From: SHYR01 sp034406555
GTDB lineage: Bacteria > Chloroflexota > Dehalococcoidia > UBA2979
Length of the DNA: 19,732 nt
Direction of reading: 5' to 3'
Assembly: GCA_034406555.1 (NCBI GenBank)
Contig: DASCRM010000072.1
Location: forward strand, 1 to 19,732
Shown: in pieces, positions 9,031 through 15,592 of the stretch
How the letters are laid out: each line of letters starts with the position of its first letter
How positions within the stretch are numbered: position 1 is the stretch's first letter
Notes under the pieces: model-generated
Told to the model about the DNA's origin: nothing
The model's database searches: none
Seen by the model: the letters and a program-made list of their open reading frames with translations, nothing else
Program-made: the position numbers and the translations under genes

Positions 9031-9066
9031 AGAAAAAGAGCAGGGGCACCTCGCGGCGCCCCTGCT
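9031..9066 (-). terminator. Rho-independent terminator after the MaoC pair
   Basis: On the minus strand a perfect 9-bp stem AGCAGGGGC / GCCCCTGCT (9066-9058 and 9047-9039) with a 10-base loop is followed directly by CTTTTTCT. There is no T-tract on the plus side, so it works for minus-strand transcription. It lies about 33 bases after the stop of the downstream MaoC gene. Confidence 0.88.
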
Positions 9067-9098
9067 TATTCCAGCCTGTTACAGGCCCTGCGGGGCCC

Positions 9099-9521
9099 CT
9101 AGGGGTCGACGCGCGCCGTCGCGCTGCCGTTGACCACTTCGTCGCCGTTCTGGTTGTGCGTCGAGATCGTGAGGTCGACGAAGTGCTCCCCGCCCTCCTC
9201 GCGCACCTCTTCAACGGTGGCGGACGCGGTCAGCGTGTCGCCCGGAAAGACCTGGCGCGAGAAGCGCACGCCGTACTTCGTGAGCCGTCCGTCGCCGACG
9301 TAGTTGGTCAGCATCGTGCCGGTCAGCCCCATCGAAAGCATCCCGTGTGCAAAGACGGTTGGGTAGCCGCCGACCTCCTTCGCGAAGACCTCGTCCGAGT
9401 GCAACGGGTTGTAGTCGCCGGAGGCGCCGGCGTACTGCACGATCTGCGTGCGACTGAGGTCGCTGACAACGACCTCTTCGTGGCTGTCGCCCTTGTTCAG
9501 TTCGCTTGCTTTCAGTGCCAT
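9099..9521 (-). CDS. MaoC-type (R)-specific enoyl-CoA hydratase/dehydratase, catalytic subunit
   Basis: A 140-residue single hot-dog protein with the hydratase-2 motif YAGASGDYNPLHSDEVFA, in which Asp36 and His41 are the expected catalytic pair, followed by the conserved VFAHGMLSMGL. Enzymes of this kind add or remove water at the 2,3 bond of acyl-CoA thioesters. I chose ATG 9521 over an in-frame start at 9566: 9521 has AGGGGG six bases upstream and begins the conserved sequence, while the longer form would run into the preceding gene. The preceding MaoC gene stops only 10 bases upstream, so the two are one operon. The pair resembles HadAB/HadBC-type heterodimers, in which this subunit supplies the active site. 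The operon ends at the terminator 9031-9066. Confidence 0.92.
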   Translation of the reverse strand: MALKASELNKGDSHEEVVVSDLSRTQIVQYAGASGDYNPLHSDEVFAKEVGGYPTVFAHGMLSMGLTGTMLTNYVGDGRLTKYGVRFSRQVFPGDTLTASATVEEVREEGGEHFVDLTISTHNQNGDEVVNGSATARVDP

Positions 9522-9531
9522 CGCTCGCCCC

Positions 9532-10047
9532 CTACTGCTCCACCACGCGCTCGGTCTGGACACCAACGGAGCGGGCGGTGATCACCAGCTCGCCGTCCTG
9601 GTCATGGTACTCGGTGATCGACTCGGAGAACTTCAGCTTGCCGGCACGCCGGCCCTCACGCTCCCACGTCTTGCCCGGCTTCGATGTCGCGCTCAGCACA
9701 TCGCCCGGCTTGAGCTGGCGATGGTACTCGTAGTGTTGCTCGGCGTGTAGGCCGGTGCCGCCACCGCCTCCGCCGCCCCCACCACCGCCGCCCTCGTCCG
9801 AGGCGGGCGCATTGGAGCCGCTGGGCTTTGCACCGGAGCCGAACCAGCGCTCGCCGATCCTCGGGCGCAAGAAGTAGTCCGGGTCAAACTGCGCGCTCGC
9901 CTGCACGAAGGTGGGCGGGGCAATCATGCTGCCCGGCTCCGTCGTCTTCGCGTAGTCCTCGTCATAGTAGATCTCGTTCGCGTCTCCGACCGAGCGGGCG
10001 AACAATGTGATGTGCCCTGCCTCGACCTTGAACTTCTCAACCGCCAT
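9532..10047 (-). CDS. MaoC-like dehydratase, N-terminal/FAS1-type subunit, with a polyglycine loop
   Basis: A 171-residue hot-dog protein of the type annotated as MaoC dehydratase N-terminal domain. It opens with FKVEAGHITLFARSVGDANEIYYD and later has GLHAEQHYEYHRQLKPGDVL. The position matching the catalytic GDxNPxH motif of its partner reads GDANEIYYD, so the His is missing. This fits a non-catalytic, substrate-binding subunit paired with the 9099-9521 product. ATG 10047 has GGGAGG five bases upstream. Between residues 68 and 98 is a low-complexity loop ending in twelve consecutive glycines (86-97), which are probably disordered. It is first in a two-gene operon. The REP-like region lies upstream. 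Confidence 0.88.
   Translation of the reverse strand: MAVEKFKVEAGHITLFARSVGDANEIYYDEDYAKTTEPGSMIAPPTFVQASAQFDPDYFLRPRIGERWFGSGAKPSGSNAPASDEGGGGGGGGGGGGTGLHAEQHYEYHRQLKPGDVLSATSKPGKTWEREGRRAGKLKFSESITEYHDQDGELVITARSVGVQTERVVEQ
9757..9792 (-). repeat. GGN triplet run coding for 12 glycines
   Basis: Twelve consecutive glycine codons (mixed GGC, GGT, GGG and GGA on the minus strand) form a GC-rich trinucleotide tract inside the MaoC N-terminal subunit. The codons vary in the third base, so it is not a pure microsatellite. Length variation in such a tract keeps the frame. Confidence 0.85.
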
Positions 10048-10151
10048 GCGTGCCTCCCTGATGCGCTCTCTGCCGGCGCGCCATTCTAGCCGCTCGACGG
10101 CGATGGTGGGAACGCACCAAGGTCCCGTCTGCGTGTGGGGCGGATCTACCC

Positions 10152-10229
10152 CCGCTCACCCTGAGGCCGTCGAAGGGTGCACGCGCTTCGATCGCCGAGG
10201 TCATGGTTTGACAGGCTCACCATGAGCGG
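10152..10229. repeat. REP-like imperfect inverted repeat in the 10048-10259 intergenic region
   Basis: The arm CCGCTCACCCTGAG...GTCGAAGG (10152-10176) is matched, inverted, by GGTTTGACAGGCTCACCATG...GCGG (10205-10229): 17 of 25 positions pair, with a 28-base loop. The wording, CGCTCA-CTGAG-GTCGAAGG, resembles extragenic repeats of the TTCGACAGGCTCA type known from several bacterial genomes. The rest of the 212-bp gap has no gene I can support. Confidence 0.55.
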
Positions 10230-10240
10230 AGCCTGCGGGT

Positions 10241-10258
10241 GAGGTGCCTGGGCACCTC
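10241..10258 (-). terminator. Hairpin directly after the iron-binding-protein stop, possible terminator without T-tract
   Basis: GAGGTGC / GCACCTC (10241-10247 and 10252-10258) is a perfect 7-bp stem around CTGG, one base after the stop codon on the minus strand. No T-run follows, so it may be a weak terminator or an mRNA 3'-end stabiliser. Confidence 0.4.
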
Positions 10259-10259
10259 T

Positions 10260-11279
10260 CTAGGGCAGCACGCCCGTGGCGCGCAGCAGCTTGAGGGTGC
10301 CTTCGAGGTCTTCCAGTCGCCCAAGGTCGAGTTTGACCGGTTGCAGCTCGGCGATCGAGCGCAAATCGGCGTTCGCCTCCACGCCCGCGACCAGCGGGTA
10401 CTCGAATGTCTCTTCCGTGAAGTAGCGCTGGGCCTCGGTGTCGAGCAGGAAGCGCAGCAGCTCGGCGGCCGCGCCCTTGCGTTCCGAAGAGTCGAGGATG
10501 CCGGCGCCGGAGACGTTGATCAGCGTCCCGACATCGCCCGGCGCGGTGTAGTAGTTGCGTGCCGCGAAGCTCTCGCCCTGCTCAGCCAGGAAGCGGTGCA
10601 GGTAGTAATGATTGACGAACCCGACATCGATCTCGCCCGCGCCCACGGCGGCGACGATCGGTGTGTTCTTCGGGTACTCGATCGGCTCGTTGGCCTGAAT
10701 GCCCTCCAGCCAGTCGCGCGCCACGTCCTCGTCGTGCACGAGCCGCAGAGCGGTCACGAACGCCTGGAACGACCCGTTCGCGGGCGCCCAGCCAATGCGG
10801 CCCTTCCACTGCGGGTCGGTGAAGTCGAGCAGCGAGTCCGGCAGGTCGGCCGGGTCGATGTCGTCGGTGTTGTAGACGATGGTGCGCGCTCGGCCGGAGA
10901 GCCCCACCCAGGCCCCAGACGGTGACCGAAACGCCTCTGACACGCTCGCGAGGATGTCGTCGTCGAGCTTCGCGAAGAGCCCCTCCGCCTCGACCGCACC
11001 CAGCGCGCCCGCGTCCTGTGCGATGTAGACATCGGCCGGGCTGCGATCGCCCTCCTCCAATAGCGTTGCGGCCAGTTCGGCGCTGCCCGCATACTTCACC
11101 CGCACATCGATGCCACTGTCCCCCGCGAAGCGCTCAAGGATCGGGCCGACCAATTCCTGGCTGCGGCCCGAGTAGACGGTGACGGATCGCTCTTCGCCGC
11201 CGCAGGCCGCGGCCAGCAAGCCAATCAGCAGTGAACCCGCGAGGCCCAGGACCGCGCGGCGGGTGAGATCCCTATTCAA
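10260..11279 (-). CDS. Ferric-iron-type ABC transporter substrate-binding lipoprotein (FbpA/FutA-like)
   Basis: A 339-residue exported protein. It has a charged N-terminus and hydrophobic stretch, then lipobox LAAAC with Cys26 as the lipid-anchored residue. The mature part begins RSVTVYSGRSQELVGPILERF and contains DVYIAQDAGALGAVEAEG, YPKNTPIVAAVGAGEIDVG and FVNHYYLHRF. The adjacent Tyr225-Tyr226 match the paired tyrosines that hold Fe3+ in FbpA/FutA proteins, and Tyr36 sits where another ligand or anion contact is usual. The start is TTG 11279, which overlaps the stop of the cupredoxin gene (TTGAATAG). GGAG lies eight bases upstream, so translation is probably coupled. Its likely partners, permease and ATPase, are at 15692-18342 on the other strand. 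Expression should follow the metal-responsive promoter at 11891-11957. Confidence 0.9.
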   Translation of the reverse strand: MNRDLTRRAVLGLAGSLLIGLLAAACGGEERSVTVYSGRSQELVGPILERFAGDSGIDVRVKYAGSAELAATLLEEGDRSPADVYIAQDAGALGAVEAEGLFAKLDDDILASVSEAFRSPSGAWVGLSGRARTIVYNTDDIDPADLPDSLLDFTDPQWKGRIGWAPANGSFQAFVTALRLVHDEDVARDWLEGIQANEPIEYPKNTPIVAAVGAGEIDVGFVNHYYLHRFLAEQGESFAARNYYTAPGDVGTLINVSGAGILDSSERKGAAAELLRFLLDTEAQRYFTEETFEYPLVAGVEANADLRSIAELQPVKLDLGRLEDLEGTLKLLRATGVLP

Positions 11280-11814
11280 CGGTGATCTCCAGTCGCATGC
11301 CGAGGTCGAAGTGATCCTCGATCGTTCCGTCGGGCTCTGTCTCTCGAATCAGACAGGCGAAGAGGTACGTACCGGGCTCGAGGTCGTAGACGCTCTCCCG
11401 GGCGGCGCTGGGCGCAATGCCCTCGATCTCAGTCAACTCCTCACCCTCCTTGCTCGTCCCGCTCACGAGCACGAACTCGTGCGCCTCGCGGCCGTCGTTC
11501 CGTGCGAGGAAGCGTGTCTGCCCGGCGGACACGCGTTGCGGGGCCTCGACGGCCCACTCGGTGAGGATGATCTCCACGGTCTGGTCGTAGCCGCCCAGCG
11601 TGCCGACCGGTGCCCCGCTCTCCGCGCCTCCGGGAACCGGATCCCCCACGGGCACAGGGTCAGCACTGACCGGCGCGCTGGCTGATGCACCGTCGATCAC
11701 CGTGACCGTGCCCGGCTCGTCGTCCTCGCCGCATGCGAATGCGAGCAAGGCGACCGCGACCGCCAATGCGGGCAGCAACCAGCGGCGGGATGGTAGGCCG
11801 AGTGAGGGATGCAT
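11272..11814 (-). CDS. Cupredoxin-domain lipoprotein, first gene of the iron-binding operon
   Basis: A 180-residue exported protein. The signal sequence RRWLLPALAVAVALLAFAC places the lipidated Cys at 28. A flexible Pro/Val/Ala/Gly linker (about 35-75) follows, then a cupredoxin-like domain (about 78-180). The type-1 copper ligand pattern is visible as His112 (EAHEF), Cys154 (YLFAC), His168 (EDHFD) and Met173 (LGM), though the Cys-His loop of 13 residues is longer than in plastocyanin. I chose ATG 11814 (GGAAG eight bases upstream) because the longer frame to 11919 would start inside the promoter. The stop overlaps the TTG start of the iron-binding protein. A role as an oxidase or electron carrier that keeps iron ferric for its partner, or as a periplasmic metal ligand like the EfeO N-domain, is inference. 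Confidence 0.8.
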   Translation of the reverse strand: MHPSLGLPSRRWLLPALAVAVALLAFACGEDDEPGTVTVIDGASASAPVSADPVPVGDPVPGGAESGAPVGTLGGYDQTVEIILTEWAVEAPQRVSAGQTRFLARNDGREAHEFVLVSGTSKEGEELTEIEGIAPSAARESVYDLEPGTYLFACLIRETEPDGTIEDHFDLGMRLEITVE

Positions 11815-11890
11815 CGAGAGACTTCCAGTGCGAGCAGCGGGCACGGATTGCTCGGCTCGGGCGTTCCGCCTCATCAGCCGTGCGTCCCGG

Positions 11891-11957
11891 AGATTAGTGT
11901 TAGTACTTACTAATGTCAATTAGTAGTTAGTACTATTTTTTAGGACGTTAGTCACTA
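11891..11957 (-). promoter_or_regulatory. Metal-regulated promoter with tandem TTAGTA-type operator palindromes
   Basis: In an AT-rich island, the minus strand carries TTGACA (11919-11914, perfect -35), 17 bases, then TAATCT (11896-11891, weak -10). The spacer is filled by a palindrome TTAGTA-CT-TACTAA (11900-11913). Two more lie upstream: TAGTA-GTTAG-TACTA (11921-11935) and TAGT-C-ACTA (11949-11957), with centres about 21 and 25 bases apart. With the flanking bases, the first resembles the DtxR/IdeR box (TTAGGTTAG...CTAACCTAA). The DtxR-family gene ends 57 bases upstream, so it is the obvious candidate repressor. The arrangement would block the polymerase when metal is plentiful. Confidence 0.72.
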
Positions 11958-12013
11958 CCAAATTATTCAAAACATCGTACGGGGCAGCTTCGTGAAGGAT
12001 GGCCACCGGACCC

Positions 12014-12679
12014 TCAGCTCAGCTCTTCGACCCAAACTCGTCGCGCAGTCTGCATGCCCAGGATCACCTCACGGCCTTCGAGCTCGATCATCACCGTGTC
12101 GCGCAACGACGCATGTTCGCGCATCAGCACGGCAGTCCCCGGGGTCAGTCCTTCCTGGTCAAAGAACTGCAGCAACTCCTCGTCTTCTTCGAATACACGC
12201 TCGATGCGCGTCGAATCACCGGTCACCATGTCGGAGAGCCGGCGCTCGGAGAGGCGTCCGTCCGGCGTCAGTCCGGGGATCGGGTAGCCGAAGGGTGACC
12301 GTGCGGGCTGCTCCAGACGCTCGATCAGCAGCGGCTCGGTGACGGGCGAGATCGCGTGCTCAAAGAGGTGCGCCTCCTCGTATGCCCGCCACCACTCGAG
12401 GCCCATCACCTCGACGAGCAGGCACTCCGCCAGTCGATGACGCCTCACCATCTCCTCGGCGCGCTCGACGCCGACCGAGGTGAGCGAAATGAGCTTGCGG
12501 GGGCCGACCTTGATCAGCCCGGCGCGCGAGAGTCGGGTGAGCATCCCGGAGACGGTCGGGGGAGTCAGTCCGAGGCGTTCGGCGACGCGGACGGCGATCA
12601 CGTCCTCGCCCTCGTCGCCAAGGCGATAGATCGTCGTCAGCGCGTCATCGACGGCTACGTTTGTGACCTGCTTGGGCAT
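12014..12679 (-). CDS. DtxR/MntR-family metal-dependent transcriptional repressor
   Basis: A 221-residue regulator. A winged helix (about 5-65, with VAERLGLTPPTVSGMLTRL as the helix-turn-helix) is followed by the metal-binding dimerisation domain (70-150, with HRLAECLLVEVMGLEWW and EEAHLFEHAIS). The C-terminal FeoA/SH3-like domain (about 150-221) has LTPGTAVLMREHA. Aligned by eye to DtxR, the primary metal site reads Asp12 (Met10 in DtxR), His104 (Cys102), Glu107 and His108. The second site keeps His81 and Glu85 but has Tyr100 in place of His98. This mixes DtxR and MntR features, so iron or manganese cannot be decided. GGGAG precedes the ATG. It lies upstream of, and in the same direction as, the operon that it probably controls. 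Confidence 0.93.
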   Translation of the reverse strand: MPKQVTNVAVDDALTTIYRLGDEGEDVIAVRVAERLGLTPPTVSGMLTRLSRAGLIKVGPRKLISLTSVGVERAEEMVRRHRLAECLLVEVMGLEWWRAYEEAHLFEHAISPVTEPLLIERLEQPARSPFGYPIPGLTPDGRLSERRLSDMVTGDSTRIERVFEEDEELLQFFDQEGLTPGTAVLMREHASLRDTVMIELEGREVILGMQTARRVWVEELS

Positions 12680-12744
12680 CCGGCCGGCTCCCGTCTGCTA
12701 GCTGTCCCTCGCGGTCCCCTCGCATGGCACATGATGCACGACGA

Positions 12745-12858
12745 TCAGAACAGTCCGCCTGTGCGCACGGCGCGTTCGATCGCGTAGACCACGAGCAGGC
12801 CCCCACCTGTGGCGAGCCACTTCCAGTAGAAGCGGCCTGGCTCTTCGAGCAGGTTCAT
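12745..12858 (-). CDS. Possible 37-residue single-span membrane peptide
   Basis: A short frame from ATG 12858 to TGA 12745, in a gap of about 280 bases between the cupin and the regulator. It reads as a polar/aromatic start (MNLLEEPGRFYWKW), one hydrophobic helix (LATGGGLLVVYAIERAV) and a short tail. Codon third positions are mostly G or C, as in neighbouring genes. The ribosome site is weak (GGA eight bases upstream). I do not recognise the family. It could be a real small membrane protein next to the metalloregulator or chance coding in GC-rich DNA. Confidence 0.4.
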   Translation of the reverse strand: MNLLEEPGRFYWKWLATGGGLLVVYAIERAVRTGGLF

Positions 12859-12900
12859 CGGGCACGTCCAACAGGCACGTCCATCGGCCCTGACATCCAA

Positions 12901-12924
12901 CGAGGCCCCGCAGGCCGGACCTCG
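12901..12924 (-). terminator. Hairpin downstream of the cupin gene, weak terminator candidate
   Basis: On the minus strand CGAGGTCC and GGGCCTCG form an 8-bp stem (one G-U pair) around an 8-base loop, about 36 bases after the cupin stop. Only TTGG follows, so termination strength is doubtful. Confidence 0.3.
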
Positions 12925-12960
12925 AAGCTACTTCAAACGATCTGCGTGTCGACCTCGGCG

Positions 12961-13260
12961 CTACGTCGGCTCGAAGACGATCGCGTGGACGTCCGTGTCG
13001 CCGATGTTCTCAACGCGGCGCGTCCACGCATCGTGAATCAGCACGAAACCATCCGGGATGTCCAGGTCGTCCGAGTTGCCGTCGGGCAGGTGCACTCGCA
13101 CCTTGCTGCCGGTGATGAAATACGCGGCTTCGTTAGGGTGCGAATGCTCGTTGTCGGACTCGCCGGCCTTCACGATCATCTCGACGATGCGGAGCGCATC
13201 GGTCTCGCCGATCACCTTGTAGTCGTCCGGGGATACGACCGTCGGGCCGAAGTCTGCCAT
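12961..13260 (-). CDS. Small single-domain cupin protein
   Basis: A 99-residue protein with one cupin barrel. Motif 1 is nearly canonical: Gly, five residues, His-Ser-His, then Glu and Gly six further on (EHSHPNEAAYFITG). Motif 2 is PDGFVLIHDAWTRRVEN, with its own His. These His and Glu residues usually hold one divalent metal. Such mini-cupins serve as dioxygenases, isomerases or ligand sensors, and nothing here decides which. ATG 13260 has AAGGA seven bases upstream and a promoter-like sequence at 13299-13326. The FAD oxidoreductase upstream is on the same strand, 73 bases away. Confidence 0.88.
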   Translation of the reverse strand: MADFGPTVVSPDDYKVIGETDALRIVEMIVKAGESDNEHSHPNEAAYFITGSKVRVHLPDGNSDDLDIPDGFVLIHDAWTRRVENIGDTDVHAIVFEPT

Positions 13261-13298
13261 CTCAGTTCCTTTGTGTGTACGTCCTCACGCAGACGGCG

Positions 13299-13326
13299 AT
13301 GATATCCGAGAGCCGGTGGAGCGCAA
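13299..13326 (-). promoter_or_regulatory. Putative promoter of the cupin gene
   Basis: The minus strand has TTGCGC (13326-13321), 16 bases, then TATCAT (13304-13299), a 5-of-6 match to the -10 consensus. This gives a leader of about 30 bases before the cupin ATG. Motif-based only. Confidence 0.35.
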
Positions 13327-13333
13327 ATCTGCG

Positions 13334-14512
13334 TCAGAGTAACCCCACGACACGCTGCGCAATCGCGAGCGACGAGGTGAGCCCCGGCGATTCGATACCG
13401 CCGAGGTGGATGTAGCCGCGGTTGTGCCAGATCAGGAAGTCGGCGCCTCTCCCGGCCGCTGGAGTTTCGGGCGATAGCCGACCTGCCCCGGGCGATGTCC
13501 TCGTCGCGCAGCCCGGGCAGCAGCCTGCGGCCGGCCGTGAGGAAGGCGGCACGCCTGCTGTCGTCCGCGCGGTAGTCCAACGTCGCGCCGTCCTCCAGCC
13601 ATTCGGTGTCCGGCCCCAGCCGCGCCGCGCCGCTTGTGTCGAGCGTGATGTGTACGCCCAGCCCGCCCTCCTTCTTCATGTGCTCCGGCAGGTCGCCACT
13701 GTGCGCGGGCACGGGGTAGATCGGCCGCGCAATCGCCTTCGCCACCTCCCCGCCAACGAGGTCGTAGTAGCGCCCTCGATTGACCCCCTGGCGCAGCCGC
13801 GGCACGGTGCCATCCCCGCCGAGGCCGTCGCCATCGAGCGGGTAGCCGAGCGACTCCGCGATCGCGGGCGCGCCGTGCCCGGCGCTGTTCACCAGCACGG
13901 CGCACCGCAGCTCGGCCGTGCCGCCATCCGGGTCGCGCAGTTCAAGCCGGAATCCGCCCTCATCCCGCTCGACCGCCAGCAGCTCGTGGCGGTAGGCGAA
14001 GAACGCATCCGCCTCGCGCGCCGCCGCCTCGAGCGACCGCACGTAGGAGAGAGCATCGACGACCCCGCTGCTCTCCGAGAGCAGGGCCGCCACCGATGGG
14101 ATCAACGGCTCCAGCGACTGCGCCTGCTTCGCGGTCAACGGCGTCATCCCCTCGACGCCGTTCGCCCTCGCCTGCTCCATCACGCGATCGAGGCCCGCTT
14201 CCTCGCTCTGCTCGACGGCGACGTCAGCTTGCCATCGGTCAGCGCGGGCACGTTGTGGATCGCCACCCACTCATGCAGCAGGCGGTTGCCTTCGACGCAG
14301 AGCAGATGCTTGAGCGTGCCGGTCGGGTAGAACATCCCGGCGTGGATCACCTGGCTGTTGTGGGAGCTGGTCTCACGCCCGTAGCTCTCGTGCCGCTCGA
14401 TCACGATCAAGGAGCGGTCGCGGGCCAGTCGCTGCGTGATCGCCAGTCCGACCGCGCCTGCACCGATCACGGCTACTTCCGCGTCGAAGCCCGGCTGCGA
14501 GGCGGCGGTCAT
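13334..14512 (-). CDS. FAD-dependent oxidoreductase, L-2-hydroxyglutarate oxidase-like (DAO family), with three frameshifts
   Basis: The N-terminus has the FAD Rossmann motif VAVIGAGAVGLAITQRLA. It is followed by SSHNSQVIHAGMFYPTGTLK and LCVEGNRLLHEW, the hallmark stretch of LhgO/L2HGDH proteins, which oxidise L-2-hydroxyglutarate to 2-oxoglutarate. The frame breaks near 14221 (after TDGKLT; the continuation is VAVEQSEEAG). It breaks again at the C-run 13486-13489 (before QVGYRPKLQRPGE) and near 13446 (before ADFLIWHNRGYIHLGGIESP). Each is mended by adding one base. Restored, it is about 393 residues, normal for the family, with the natural end LTSSLAIAQRVVGLL. ATG 14512 has no clear ribosome site. 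It is divergent from the 2-hydroxyacid dehydrogenase. The true substrate may be another 2-hydroxyacid or amine. Confidence 0.82.
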
Positions 14513-14573
14513 ACCGGCGGGCCGTGCGTTACGCTGTGCGCCGGTCGCGCGCGGTCAGCAACGTGGCGGAAAT

Positions 14574-14602
14574 TTGGCACCTGCTGACTCTGTCGCGACG
14601 AT
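14574..14602 (+). promoter_or_regulatory. Putative promoter of the 2-hydroxyacid dehydrogenase gene
   Basis: TTGGCA (14574-14579, 5 of 6) and GACGAT (14597-14602, 3 of 6) are 17 bases apart, in the 123-bp divergent gap before ATG 14636. Weak, motif-based evidence. Confidence 0.28.
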
Positions 14603-14635
14603 CCGACAACGTCAACGTCTGAGAGGCGCACCACG

Positions 14636-15592
14636 ATGAAGCTCTGCATCAGTTCCGGCATCGCCGACCGCTACGGCGACCGCATCGCGGAAGCCGCGCC
14701 CGACGCCGAACTGATCCTGCTCCAGCCCGACGGCACGCTCGGGGGCGGTGCCGTCGACGAGATCGAGGCGTTCTTCAACTCCGGCGACCTGCTGACGCGG
14801 GAGGGCGATCTGGGGAGCGTGATCATCGAGATCTCACGCTCGCCTGCCCTGCAGTGGTTCCAGAGCGGTGCCGCCGGGTTCGAGAACCCGATGCTGGAGG
14901 CGGTCCGGGACCGCGAGGGCGTGCGCCTGACGAACGCCGCCGGCGTCCACGCGGAGCCGATCGCGCAGTACGTCCTCGCCTACATGTTGCAGCGAGTGAA
15001 GCGCGTCCAAGTGCACGCAGAGTCCCAGCGCAACCACCAGTGGCAGCCGATCGGCGGCGGGGAGCTGACCAACCTCACCTGTGGCATCGTCGGCCTCGGT
15101 GGCATCGGCGCGGCGGTCGCGCGCCTCGCGAAGGCCTTCGGGATGCAGGTGCTGGCGACGAAGCGCACACCGGTCGAAGACCCGAACGTCGATCGCCTGC
15201 TCTCGCCGGACGATCTGCACACGCTGCTGCAGAACAGCGACTTCGTCGTGCTCGCGCTGCCGATGAGCGAGGAGACGCGAGGGCTGATCGGCGCAGCGGA
15301 ACTGGCACAGATGCGTGAACGCGCCGTGCTGATCAACGTCGCCCGCGGCGGCGTGCTCGACGAGCCTGCCCTGATCGAGGCGCTGAACGAGCGCCGCATC
15401 GGCGGGGCGGTGCTCGATGTCGCCTCGCAGGAGCCGCTGCCGGAAGACTCCCCACTCTGGGATCTGCCGAACTGCGTGGTCACGCCGCACGACTCTGCAT
15501 GGTCGCCGTTGGGCGGCGCGCGGCAGGCCGAACTCTTCCTCGACAACCTCGCACGCTTCGTCGCCGGCGACGCGCTGGTAAACGAGGTCTGA
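14636..15592 (+). CDS. D-isomer-specific 2-hydroxyacid dehydrogenase
   Basis: A 318-residue NAD(P)-dependent dehydrogenase that interconverts 2-oxoacids and D-2-hydroxyacids. The nucleotide fold has GLGGIG (about 153-158). The catalytic residues are Arg237 (NVARGGVLDE), Glu266 (ASQEPLP) and His285 (VTPHDSAWS). After strand 2 the sequence is ATKRTP, with Lys176-Arg177 where NAD enzymes carry an acidic residue, which suggests NADP(H). The N-terminal substrate domain is complete, with SGAAGFENP and TNAAGVHAEPIAQYVLA. ATG 14636 follows GAGAGG at nine bases. It is divergent from an LhgO-like flavoprotein that could act on a related 2-hydroxyacid. The ABC permease begins 99 bases downstream. Specific substrate unknown. 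Confidence 0.93.
   Translation: MKLCISSGIADRYGDRIAEAAPDAELILLQPDGTLGGGAVDEIEAFFNSGDLLTREGDLGSVIIEISRSPALQWFQSGAAGFENPMLEAVRDREGVRLTNAAGVHAEPIAQYVLAYMLQRVKRVQVHAESQRNHQWQPIGGGELTNLTCGIVGLGGIGAAVARLAKAFGMQVLATKRTPVEDPNVDRLLSPDDLHTLLQNSDFVVLALPMSEETRGLIGAAELAQMRERAVLINVARGGVLDEPALIEALNERRIGGAVLDVASQEPLPEDSPLWDLPNCVVTPHDSAWSPLGGARQAELFLDNLARFVAGDALVNEV

Noticed and set aside
12861..12883. Direct repeat GGCACGTCCA, two copies 3 bases apart
   Set aside because: Only two short copies, with no flanking structure or mobile-element genes. Probably chance or slippage.
12724..13302. Plus-strand frame of 192 residues across the cupin gene
   Set aside because: It overlaps the cupin, which has full cupin motifs and a good ribosome site. 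The plus-strand protein shows no family likeness.
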